A stretch of DNA of 6,342 nt from contig JAQWQN010000268.1 of the NCBI GenBank assembly GCA_029244465.1, positions 1 to 6,342 on the forward strand, given 5' to 3'. The position numbers were made by a program, and so were the translations under genes. The stretch comes from Pseudomonadales bacterium (GTDB lineage Bacteria; Pseudomonadota; Gammaproteobacteria; Pseudomonadales; Azotimanducaceae). The notes beneath the pieces are model-generated. The model worked only from the letters and a program-made list of their open reading frames with translations. It did not search any database and was not told where the DNA came from. Positions 1 through 6,199 of the stretch are shown here, piece after piece (position 1 is the stretch's first letter; every line of letters begins with the position of its first letter).

Positions 1-245
1 CCAACAGCAAGTTCCTGCCCGCCGCGAATTGGCAAATCGGTTAGCGGGCCCGCGACTTCAAACGAAACATCAACGACTTGTCTCGCCTCCACTCGTCCAA
101 CAAATCGATGATGTATCGCTCGCCGTGCATCCTTGACCTGAAATAATTTGGCCGGCCGCACAATCTGTGATTCGGGCGTCGGGGGACTGCGGTCTTGGCA
201 GGCGGCAATGAGGAGTATCAACGCTCCAAGTATACGCTTTTTCAT
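1..245 (-). CDS. RND efflux periplasmic adaptor lipoprotein, N-terminal part
   Basis: The gene starts with ATG at 245 and runs off the left edge after 81 codons, so only the N-terminus is visible. Residues 1-16 form a lipoprotein signal: a basic MKKR start, a hydrophobic stretch and a lipobox ending I-A-A-C with the lipidated cysteine at 16. Gln at +2 argues against inner-membrane retention by the E. coli rule. Then comes a Pro-rich linker, RPAKLFQV, and the motif FVGRVEARQVVDVSFEVAG followed by L-P-I-R-G-G. That pattern is the first beta strand and start of the lipoyl/barrel-sandwich domain of AcrA/MexA-type membrane fusion proteins, which join an inner-membrane RND pump to an outer-membrane channel. 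The pump gene would be expected beyond the left edge. The start lies 34 bases after holA with no terminator between. No strong Shine-Dalgarno is visible. The family is fairly sure; the substrate cannot be told. Confidence 0.82.
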   Translation of the reverse strand, partial: MKKRILGALILLIAACQDRSPPTPESQIVRPAKLFQVKDARRAIHHRFVGRVEARQVVDVSFEVAGPLTDLPIRGGQELAV

Positions 246-279
246 TATTCGCTATTCTATATAATGTGGTGCAGGCGTA

Positions 280-1284
280 TCACCTAGGAACAAGCCGCGC
301 ATAGTCCTGACTTGCCAGCGATACAGTTCGCGCGCCAGCAAGACGCAGCAATAACTTTTCGAGCGAAACCCAGGGGTCGCCCGTCTTCTGTCCTTTACCT
401 TGCTGATCGATCAGAGCGCACTCCGCCAAAACGGGCAGTGGGTCTTTGATCCGACGCGCAAAATCCTGCACGATGCGACGCCGCGCAGGCGGTAATCGTT
501 GCGAATCACCTAACCGGCGCATTTGTGCCGTGAGGGCTCCCATAATCGCAAACAGCGCGGCACCCTCTTGGCGCAGCACCTCTAAAATGTGCACAACCCG
601 CACCCGATCGCACTCCATCGTTGCATCGATCAAATCGAAACTAGTAAAACGGCTAGAGTCGTCGAGCGACGCGGCCATGGCCTCAGCGGAAATCGGCGAG
701 GGCAGATCCTGTAGAACCAATTTGTGAATCTCTTGCGAGGCCGCCAACAAGTTGCCTTCTACTTTGTCACATAGATATTGCACTGCGTCGGCTCCCGCCG
801 TGAGTCCTTGTTCTTTCATTCTATGGTTGAGCCATCGCGGAAGCTGTTTGTACGATAGCGGCCAAATCAAGGAAATCGCACCGGCTTTGTCTATCGCTTT
901 GAACCAAGCGCTGGCACGTTGCCTCGGTTCCAGCCGCACCGTTCGGATTAACATCATCGCTACCCCGCCCGCGGGATTTTCTTCTATCCAACTACGGAGC
1001 GAATCCGATGCTTCGCGATCAAATTTTTTCCCGGGCACACGCACATCGAGTATTTTCTTTTCTGCAAATAGAGACCTACTTGCACTATCGTGGACCAGTT
1101 CGCGCCATTTGTAGGTGCCTTCCACATGATGAATAGAGCGCTCTGTGTATCCTTTCGCACCCGCTGCAGCGATTATGGCGTCGCACGCTTCTTCAACGAG
1201 CAGCGTTTCGTCGCCAGAAATCAGATAGATTGGCAGTAACCTTGACTTAAGGTGGGTGCTAATTTCCTCGTTCTTAATCTGCAC
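280..1284 (-). CDS. holA: DNA polymerase III subunit delta
   Basis: This 334-residue protein is the delta subunit of the clamp-loader complex, which opens the beta sliding clamp and loads it on primed DNA. Length is close to the E. coli protein (343). The N-terminus L-P-I-Y-L-I-S-G-D-E matches the degenerate nucleotide-fold start of HolA. S71-L72-F73 matches the E. coli S-L-F motif whose Leu-Phe pair wedges into the clamp. Q-L-P-R-W (about 147-151), V-E-G-N-L-L-A-A-S-Q-E (about 174-184) and S-R-F-T-S-F-D-L-I-D-A (about 211-221) are further family signatures running into the C-terminal collar domain. The start codon is GTG, chosen because it aligns with the family N-terminus and has an upstream GGAGG. 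It follows lptE after 19 bases and is likely the third gene of the leuS-lptE-holA operon. nadD, which often follows holA in gammaproteobacteria, is absent. Confidence 0.95.
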   Translation of the reverse strand: MQIKNEEISTHLKSRLLPIYLISGDETLLVEEACDAIIAAAGAKGYTERSIHHVEGTYKWRELVHDSASRSLFAEKKILDVRVPGKKFDREASDSLRSWIEENPAGGVAMMLIRTVRLEPRQRASAWFKAIDKAGAISLIWPLSYKQLPRWLNHRMKEQGLTAGADAVQYLCDKVEGNLLAASQEIHKLVLQDLPSPISAEAMAASLDDSSRFTSFDLIDATMECDRVRVVHILEVLRQEGAALFAIMGALTAQMRRLGDSQRLPPARRRIVQDFARRIKDPLPVLAECALIDQQGKGQKTGDPWVSLEKLLLRLAGARTVSLASQDYARLVPR

Positions 1285-1296
1285 GCTTCTATCCAG

Positions 1297-1301
1297 CCTC
1301 C
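1297..1301 (-). promoter_or_regulatory. Shine-Dalgarno of holA
   Basis: GGAGG sits just after the lptE stop codon (TAA at 1304-1306) and 12 bases before the GTG start of holA. The core is strong but the spacing is longer than usual. A weaker GGAT lies nearer at 1291-1294. It supports the GTG at 1284 as the start, since no ATG is near and this GTG gives the family N-terminus. Confidence 0.6.
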
Positions 1302-1303
1302 AG

Positions 1304-1798
1304 TTACTTAGAGCCTCGGCTAACTAGGTCCATGGACCTAACGATTTGAGCCGCGACATCTTGCACAATCTCTGTTTGCACGAGTCTCTGCTCTTGATTG
1401 CTACCAACGATATTGCCTCGATCAATGCGATAAATACGCTGCCGCTCGATCCATGCCGCAGGCGCAAGCACCATACCTGCGCGGTCCATCAGTCGAAAAT
1501 AAACCGCGTAGTCGATCTCATACTCTGCCGCACGAGCTTGCCCAGACGTTGAAACACTACGTCGTTCACTGCGTTGCTCGAGAATTTCTACCACTACCTC
1601 GGCTTCGTCTGGCGCCACTTCAGATATATCAAGCTGCTGCAGGGATTGACGCAGTGGGCTCACCACTTGTGCGCGAGTCTTACCAACTATCGCAAAGCTC
1701 TCGAACAAACCTTCTAAGCCATAGTTGCGCAGGTGAAAACCACACCCAACCAATAAGCCAATCAGGCCTAACGAAATCAGCCTAACGAACAACGACAT
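1304..1798 (-). CDS. lptE: LPS-assembly lipoprotein LptE
   Basis: LptE is the outer-membrane lipoprotein that plugs the LptD barrel and takes part in the last step of LPS export to the cell surface. I place the start at ATG 1798, giving 164 residues. The reading frame stays open to 1933, but the extra 45 codons lie inside leuS and would put a hydrophilic extension before the signal peptide. From 1798 the protein has a clean lipoprotein signal with lipobox L-V-G-C, lipidated Cys at 19, followed by C-G-F-H-L-R, the LptE signature (C-G-W-H-L-R in E. coli). A-E-Y-E-I-D-Y-A-V-Y (about 91-100) corresponds to the conserved A-E-Y-Q strand, and the end is helical. It is shorter than E. coli LptE (193) because it lacks the low-complexity C-terminal tail. 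It overlaps the end of leuS by 17 bases with only a weak upstream ribosome site, so translation is probably coupled to leuS. Confidence 0.92.
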   Translation of the reverse strand: MSLFVRLISLGLIGLLVGCGFHLRNYGLEGLFESFAIVGKTRAQVVSPLRQSLQQLDISEVAPDEAEVVVEILEQRSERRSVSTSGQARAAEYEIDYAVYFRLMDRAGMVLAPAAWIERQRIYRIDRGNIVGSNQEQRLVQTEIVQDVAAQIVRSMDLVSRGSK

Positions 1799-4244
1799 TA
1801 ACCAGTTTGTTTGGAACCACAATTTCTTTGACGATTTCTTTGCCATCAATATGTTTGACCACGTTGTGCTCAGCTTTCGCCACGCCAAGAATATGTTCCT
1901 TATCCGCATCGGCGGCAACCTCAATATTGCCACGAACTTTACCGTTCACCTGTACAACCATTTTTACCGAAGTCTGCTGTAGTGCACTCTCGTCTACTTT
2001 TGGCCACCGCACATCGATGAGCGCTTCAGTCTCTCCAAGGCTCGACCAAAGACTGTGCGCGATGTGTGGCGCAATCGGTGAAATTGCGATGAGGGCGATA
2101 CGTATCGCTTCCCCGATCGCGCCGCGATCGTTGTCATCGACAATTTTTAGTTTGCCAATTTCATTGCAGAGTTCCATAACACCGGAAACAACCGTGTTAA
2201 ATTGAATTCGGCGGCCAAAATCATCATCCGCTTTTTTCAACGTTTCGTGCGCTTTGCGCCGCACGGCTTGCGCACCATCACTGAGCTTAGATCGATCAAA
2301 TTTAGGCGTGGGTCCTGCCGTAATGAACTGGTCGACCAGGTTCCAGATCTTTCTCAAAAATCGACTTGCGCCTTCAAGACCTGCTTCACTCCACTCAAAT
2401 GACTGATCAGGCGGAGCGGCAAAAATAACCGCCGTCCGAACGGCATCCGCGCCATATCTATCTAGCAGCTTTTGGGGGTCACCCGCATCTCCTGAAGACT
2501 TGGACATCTTCTTGCCACCTTGGAGAACCATACCCAGCATGAGAAGTTTGTGGAAAGGCTCATTGCCTGCGACTAGATTTTCATCGCGCATCAGTTTGTA
2601 GAAAAAACGGGCATACAGCAGGTGCAAAATCGCATGTTCGATTCCGCCGACATAAAAATCTACAGGGGCCCAAATGCGGGCGCGTTCATCGACCATGAGC
2701 GTATCGGCATCAGGACAGGCAAAACGGGCGTAATACCAAGATGACTCCACAAAGGTATCAAACGTGTCTGTTTCTCTTCTCGCAACTTTACCGCAGCTCG
2801 GACAATCCACGTTGAGGAAGCTATCCATCGTCACCAAGGGTGACTGGACGCCTTCAAACTTAACTTCCGTAGGCAGTACGACCGGGAGATCCGCCTCAGG
2901 TACTGGCACCACCCCACAAGCTTCGCAGTGAATCATCGGAATCGGACAACCCCAATAACGCTGGCGAGAAACACCCCAATCGCGGAGCCGATAGTTTGTC
3001 ACCCGACGACCGGCACCTTTGGCTTCTAATGCTCGCGCGATCGCGTCAACAGCGCCGTCGAAATCGAGCCCATCAAACTCTCCTGAGTTGATGACGTTAC
3101 CGTGCTCAACAAACGCCGCTGTGGTTATGTCACATTGTTCATCTGCAATCGGCTCAATCACTTGAACAATCGGGATATCATATTTTCTGGCGAACTCCCA
3201 ATCCCTTTGATCGTGGCCTGGGACTGACATCACCGCACCTGACCCGTATTCCATCAAGACAAAGTTAGCTACCCAAACTGGCAGTGACTCCCCAGTCAGG
3301 GGATGCGTTACGGTAGCCGAGGTCGCGATTCCAGCCTTCTCCATGGTTGCCAGATCGGCTTCGGCAGTCGTCGCTTTTTTACACACCTCTACAAACGCAC
3401 TGACATCGCTATCGCTTTCTGCCGCCAACAACGCGAGTGGATGTTGAGCTGCGACGGCAACGTAGGTCGCTCCGAGCAATGTGTCCGGGCGGGTGGTAAA
3501 AACGGTCAGCGTATCCTGCCCATCAGTGCCACCATTGATAGGGAAGTCGATCTCTACGCCTTGAGAGCGCCCAATCCAATTCCTTTGCATGCTCTTGACC
3601 GACTCCGGCCAACCGCTCATTTGATCGAGCTCCTCTCGAAGTTCTTCTGCGTATTCCGTGATCTTCATAAACCACTGCGCCATTTCACGCCGCTCAACCA
3701 CAGCTCCGGAACGCCAACCACGTCCATTTTCTACCTGTTCATTGGCAAGAACCGTCTGATCAACGGGATCCCAGTTCACGACGGAGTTTTTACGGTAGAC
3801 CAATCCTTTTTCAAACAGCTTTAGGAATAGCCATTGTTCCCAGCGGTAATATTCAGGATCACACGTTGCAAACTCTCGACTCCAGTCAATCCCAAAACCC
3901 AGACGCTGCATTTGACCGCGCATGTAGGCAATGTTGTCCTTAGTCCAGGACGCTGGTGGAATGCCATTCTTAATCGCGGCATTTTCGGCGGGCAAGCCAA
4001 ACGCGTCCCAACCCATGGGCTGCATGACGTTAAACCCCTTCAGCCGGTGATACCGATTGATAACGTCCGTGAGTGTGTAATTGCGCACGTGACCCATGTG
4101 CAGCTGACCACTGGGGTATGGGAACATACCTAGGCAGTAATATTTGTCCCCCTCATCCGTCTCCGATGCTCGGAAACTGTCGTGTTCATTCCAGTGTTCT
4201 TGCGCCTGCGTTTCTATCGCATGCGGGTCATAAACCGCGTTCAT
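1782..4244 (-). CDS. leuS: Leucyl-tRNA synthetase
   Basis: This 820-residue class I synthetase charges tRNA-Leu with leucine in the cytoplasm. The HIGH motif is HMGH at 49-52 and KMSKS is at 579-583. The CP1 editing domain looks active: the threonine-rich peptide TTRPDT ends at Thr255, and G-H-D-Q-R-D ends at Asp348, the counterparts of E. coli Thr252 and Asp345. A zinc-hairpin pair C440-x2-C443 and C481-x2-C484 is intact, whereas the first zinc site has D159, G176 and S179 where E. coli has cysteines. The anticodon-binding region spans about 625-760, and the C-terminal domain begins near V-V-Q-V-N-G-K-V-R. It is 40 residues shorter than E. coli LeuRS (860) mainly because the leucine-specific insertion between G-M-V-L and KMSKS is missing. 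The ATG start has AGG six bases upstream. It begins an apparent leuS-lptE-holA operon. Confidence 0.98.
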   Translation of the reverse strand: MNAVYDPHAIETQAQEHWNEHDSFRASETDEGDKYYCLGMFPYPSGQLHMGHVRNYTLTDVINRYHRLKGFNVMQPMGWDAFGLPAENAAIKNGIPPASWTKDNIAYMRGQMQRLGFGIDWSREFATCDPEYYRWEQWLFLKLFEKGLVYRKNSVVNWDPVDQTVLANEQVENGRGWRSGAVVERREMAQWFMKITEYAEELREELDQMSGWPESVKSMQRNWIGRSQGVEIDFPINGGTDGQDTLTVFTTRPDTLLGATYVAVAAQHPLALLAAESDSDVSAFVEVCKKATTAEADLATMEKAGIATSATVTHPLTGESLPVWVANFVLMEYGSGAVMSVPGHDQRDWEFARKYDIPIVQVIEPIADEQCDITTAAFVEHGNVINSGEFDGLDFDGAVDAIARALEAKGAGRRVTNYRLRDWGVSRQRYWGCPIPMIHCEACGVVPVPEADLPVVLPTEVKFEGVQSPLVTMDSFLNVDCPSCGKVARRETDTFDTFVESSWYYARFACPDADTLMVDERARIWAPVDFYVGGIEHAILHLLYARFFYKLMRDENLVAGNEPFHKLLMLGMVLQGGKKMSKSSGDAGDPQKLLDRYGADAVRTAVIFAAPPDQSFEWSEAGLEGASRFLRKIWNLVDQFITAGPTPKFDRSKLSDGAQAVRRKAHETLKKADDDFGRRIQFNTVVSGVMELCNEIGKLKIVDDNDRGAIGEAIRIALIAISPIAPHIAHSLWSSLGETEALIDVRWPKVDESALQQTSVKMVVQVNGKVRGNIEVAADADKEHILGVAKAEHNVVKHIDGKEIVKEIVVPNKLVNVVVR

Positions 4245-4284
4245 AGCTAGCCTGTTGGATGGTTAAATTGGACTGTCGAATTTA

Positions 4285-4315
4285 AGGGGCGCAAGGATAC
4301 CACCTCGCCGCCCCT
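4285..4315 (-). repeat. Inverted repeat centred on the leuS -10 candidate
   Basis: On the plus strand AGGGGCG (4285-4291) is matched by its exact complement CGCCCCT (4309-4315), with 17 bases between; with one bulged base the arms extend by two or three further A/T pairs. The centre, 4300, falls on the extended -10 candidate. It may be a repressor operator, or, if transcribed from further upstream, an RNA hairpin. It lacks the T run needed for a good intrinsic terminator. Confidence 0.5.
4294..4302 (-). promoter_or_regulatory. Candidate extended -10 promoter for leuS
   Basis: Read on the minus strand, the sequence is TGGTATCCT: a TGn extension followed by TATCCT, which keeps the three most conserved -10 positions. 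The hexamer 17 bases upstream (CTTTCT) is a poor -35, as is common for extended -10 promoters. Transcription would begin near 4287, giving a leader of about 40 bases before the leuS ATG. This is a reading by eye and not a scored prediction. Confidence 0.35.
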
Positions 4316-4338
4316 AAGAAAGGGCTGCAACGCGATTG

Positions 4339-4404
4339 TTAGCCGAGCTGGATCTGGCACTTCAGAAATACGACCTTAACCGGGTCGCCACGGTGCATGC
4401 TCAA
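4339..4404 (-). CDS. Possible small protein or leader peptide upstream of leuS
   Basis: A 21-residue frame begins with TTG at 4404, or with ATG at 4398 for 19 residues, and stops at TAA 4341-4339. AGGAG at 4410-4414 lies five bases before the TTG and eleven before the ATG, the clearest ribosome site in the gap. The peptide contains H-R-G-D-P-V-K-V-V-F-L-K-C and ends Q-I-Q-L-G. I do not recognise it, and it has only two leucines, so it is not a typical leucine attenuation peptide. A small hairpin (GCTC-TTTT-GAGC, 4399-4410) covers the start. Frames this short arise by chance and the plus strand here is also open, so the call is weak. Confidence 0.2.
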   Translation of the reverse strand: MSMHRGDPVKVVFLKCQIQLG

Positions 4405-4601
4405 AAGAGCTCCTAAAAACCCCGACCCTAGCGGCGCGCTGCAGATTCACTATTTGGCCCCAGCCCAATATAACGCCACCGGACGCACGCTGGTTGATAA
4501 TCTCAGTATTCACAAGGCAACTGACCCGTGCCACAACATAACCACTGCCAAGTACACTGCGAGGAACCTGTCGACAGTAAACTTTTCATACGCTACGCAC
4601 G

Positions 4602-4660
4602 CAAGGTAACGGCCCGCAATGACAGCTCACAACTCATACCTTGGGTTACCACGGCGGGCC
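4602..4660 (-). repeat. Cluster of mutually exclusive inverted repeats after lnt
   Basis: Three complementary pairs share this stretch. GGCCCGC (4611-4617) pairs with GCGGGCC (4654-4660). GGTAAC (4605-4610) pairs with GTTACC (4645-4650). CAAGGTA (4602-4608) pairs with TACCTTG (4637-4643). The last two compete because their left arms overlap. The first and second are interleaved and could form an H-type pseudoknot, with the second stem following directly on the first. It begins 31 bases after the lnt stop. No T run follows, so it is not a standard terminator; it may stabilise the lnt transcript end or act in the leuS leader. Presence of the repeats is certain, function unknown. Confidence 0.45.
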
Positions 4661-4690
4661 GCCTAGGGATCAAGACCAACACCGTCTAGC

Positions 4691-6199
4691 TCAAGTAGAC
4701 GTTTGCTTTCCCTTACTGACGCGATGCCAGAACAGCCCGGCTATCCCTAAGAGAAAGACCAACAATGGCCAATGCCCCCAGAAGTTGAAGGGTGTTGTTC
4801 CCACCATCGCTTCAAATTCAGCACGTAAAACACCAGCTGTGAACTGTGGCAGTTGCGCTGTCACTCGGCCTTTGTGGTCGATCACAGCAGTGAGTCCATT
4901 GTTTGTTGCACGCAACATCCAACGACCGTTTTCCAGGGCCCGCGCCTGAGCGATTTGTAGATGCTGTGGTGGCCCAAAGCTTGCGCCAAACCAGGTGTCA
5001 TTTGAAATAGTCGCAAGCACAGAAGCGGAACTTGCCGCACGACGCATACTCGCCGGGTACGCCACTTCGTAGCAGATCGCCATCGCTACCTCACCAACAC
5101 CGGTTATAATATTTGCTTGGTCGGACGCTCCAGGAGATGTAGAGGACATCGGTAAATCGAAGAAGCCAATCACACCCCTCAACAAGTTTTCGAACGGAAC
5201 ATATTCACCAAACGGTACTAGGTGGCGTTTACTAAAGCGACCTTTGGCCGCGCCCAAGCCCAGTGCCATATTGTAGAAACGATATCCGTCACCCATCACC
5301 TCGATACCAGGAATACCAACAATCAGACTTGTTTCGTTTTTGCGTGCATGCAGGGTGAGCTCCTCAAGCCAGAGCTGAGCTTGCTGTGGATATTCGGTTA
5401 TTGACGCTTCCGGCCAAATGACCAGATCAGTATCCCAGTGAGCGGTTGTGAGATCGAGATGCGCCTGATAATTGCGCAAGGCGTTTTCTGGTCGCCATTT
5501 ATCCGCCTGGTCAATGTTGCCTTGCACTAAAGCCACCGAGCGGCGAGCCTTGGCATCAACCCAATCAACTTGCAATAAGGGCACCGCCATAAGCCAAGGT
5601 AGAAAACCAACGACCAAGGCAAGCCTACGGCTGTTTTGTGCAGTGATCGCCACCACAAAAGCACAAGAACTCAAAACCAATAATGCACTAGCACCCAGCA
5701 CACCAAATATAGGAAGCCAGCCTGCAAACTGTGTCGATAGGAGTGCATTGGCACCGTACAACCACGGGAATCCCGTGAGCAACCAAGTCAGCAACCAATC
5801 AAGTAACGCCCAACAAGCCGTGAAAGCGACCAGGTCTAGCATCGGATTCCCACGCTTTGCCCGTGCGTAGAGCCAACCGATCGGCCAACAAAACAGCGCC
5901 GCCACAAAGGCTACAAAAAGAACAACTAGCGATCCAGCCAGTATCGGAGTTGCGCCACCGTAGACATGCATGCTGACATACACCCAAGATGCCCCGAGGC
6001 CGTATTTCCCGATACCAAAGAGCCAAGTGAGAAGAGCCGGGTTAACGTGCTTGGTATTAACGCAATAAAAGAGTCCGGCTATCGCAACCACCGTCATTGG
6101 CCACCAATCTAAAGGGGCAAAACCCAGGCAGTACACGCCGCCCAAAACAGGCGCGAGCAGATATAACCAGACAGAGGAGTTAGTCAGGTTTACTAACAC
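4691..6199 (-). CDS. lnt: Apolipoprotein N-acyltransferase
   Basis: Lnt is an inner-membrane enzyme that moves an acyl chain from a phospholipid to the amino group of the lipidated cysteine, the last step in lipoprotein maturation before sorting to the outer membrane. The 502-residue length fits the family (E. coli 512). Residues 1-210 are mostly hydrophobic, with several membrane segments (for example about 11-29, 86-108, 121-141 and 163-187) and the conserved L-T-G-F-P-W-L at 141-147. A nitrilase-like domain follows at about 220-465, with the catalytic triad Glu264 (W-P-E-A-S), Lys324 (F-S-K-R-H-L-V-P-F-G-E) and Cys376 (I-C-Y-E), and Glu333 also present. N-D-T-W-F-G (400-405) is a further signature. 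A final membrane segment lies at about 472-492. The start is GTG, overlapping corC by 20 bases, with no clear Shine-Dalgarno, so translation is probably coupled to corC. No better in-frame start is seen near it. Confidence 0.96.
   Translation of the reverse strand: MLVNLTNSSVWLYLLAPVLGGVYCLGFAPLDWWPMTVVAIAGLFYCVNTKHVNPALLTWLFGIGKYGLGASWVYVSMHVYGGATPILAGSLVVLFVAFVAALFCWPIGWLYARAKRGNPMLDLVAFTACWALLDWLLTWLLTGFPWLYGANALLSTQFAGWLPIFGVLGASALLVLSSCAFVVAITAQNSRRLALVVGFLPWLMAVPLLQVDWVDAKARRSVALVQGNIDQADKWRPENALRNYQAHLDLTTAHWDTDLVIWPEASITEYPQQAQLWLEELTLHARKNETSLIVGIPGIEVMGDGYRFYNMALGLGAAKGRFSKRHLVPFGEYVPFENLLRGVIGFFDLPMSSTSPGASDQANIITGVGEVAMAICYEVAYPASMRRAASSASVLATISNDTWFGASFGPPQHLQIAQARALENGRWMLRATNNGLTAVIDHKGRVTAQLPQFTAGVLRAEFEAMVGTTPFNFWGHWPLLVFLLGIAGLFWHRVSKGKQTST

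Larger units (their letters stand above)
4245..4690. other. Non-coding region between lnt and leuS
   Basis: These 446 bases hold no gene I can recognise. All three minus-strand frames meet stops soon after the lnt stop codon, so no remnant of a gene such as the zinc-ribbon ybeL family (found near here in E. coli and Pseudomonas) is visible. I see no tRNA. No classical terminator (strong hairpin plus a run of T) was found after lnt. What it does contain is an inverted-repeat cluster at 4602-4660, a perfect 10-base palindrome at 4568-4577, a small frame with a good ribosome site at 4339-4414, and a promoter candidate with a dyad at 4285-4315. It most likely carries the leuS promoter and leader. 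Confidence 0.8.

Noticed and set aside
246..270. AT-rich stretch before the adaptor gene read as a promoter (TAGAAT at 254-259, minus strand)
   Set aside because: No -35 at a suitable distance, and the start would fall almost on the ATG, giving a nearly leaderless message; too weak to annotate.
1799..1933. Longer N-terminus of lptE, starting at 1933
   Set aside because: The extra 45 codons lie inside leuS and would bury the lipoprotein signal peptide, which must be at the N-terminus.
3303..3824. Plus-strand open frame of 173 codons opposite leuS
   Set aside because: It lies wholly inside leuS, which has all its motifs; the translation shows no recognisable domain and is the usual antisense shadow of a long gene.
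4421..4445. Possible terminator near the T5 run at 4415-4419 (minus strand)
   Set aside because: The only nearby hairpin is a 4-base stem (AGCG/CGCT) and it is not adjacent to the T run.
4503..4589. Minus-strand frame of 28 codons (ATG at 4589), considered as a leucine leader peptide
   Set aside because: It has four scattered leucines with no run, no Shine-Dalgarno, and an unusual Cys/Trp-rich composition.
4483..4602. Direct repeat ACGCACGC at 4483-4490 and 4595-4602
   Set aside because: Only eight bases, two copies and no regular spacing; not distinguishable from chance, and not CRISPR-like.
4397..4609. Plus-strand frame of 70 codons in the lnt-leuS gap
   Set aside because: No ribosome site before its ATG, no recognisable domain, and composition typical of non-coding sequence.
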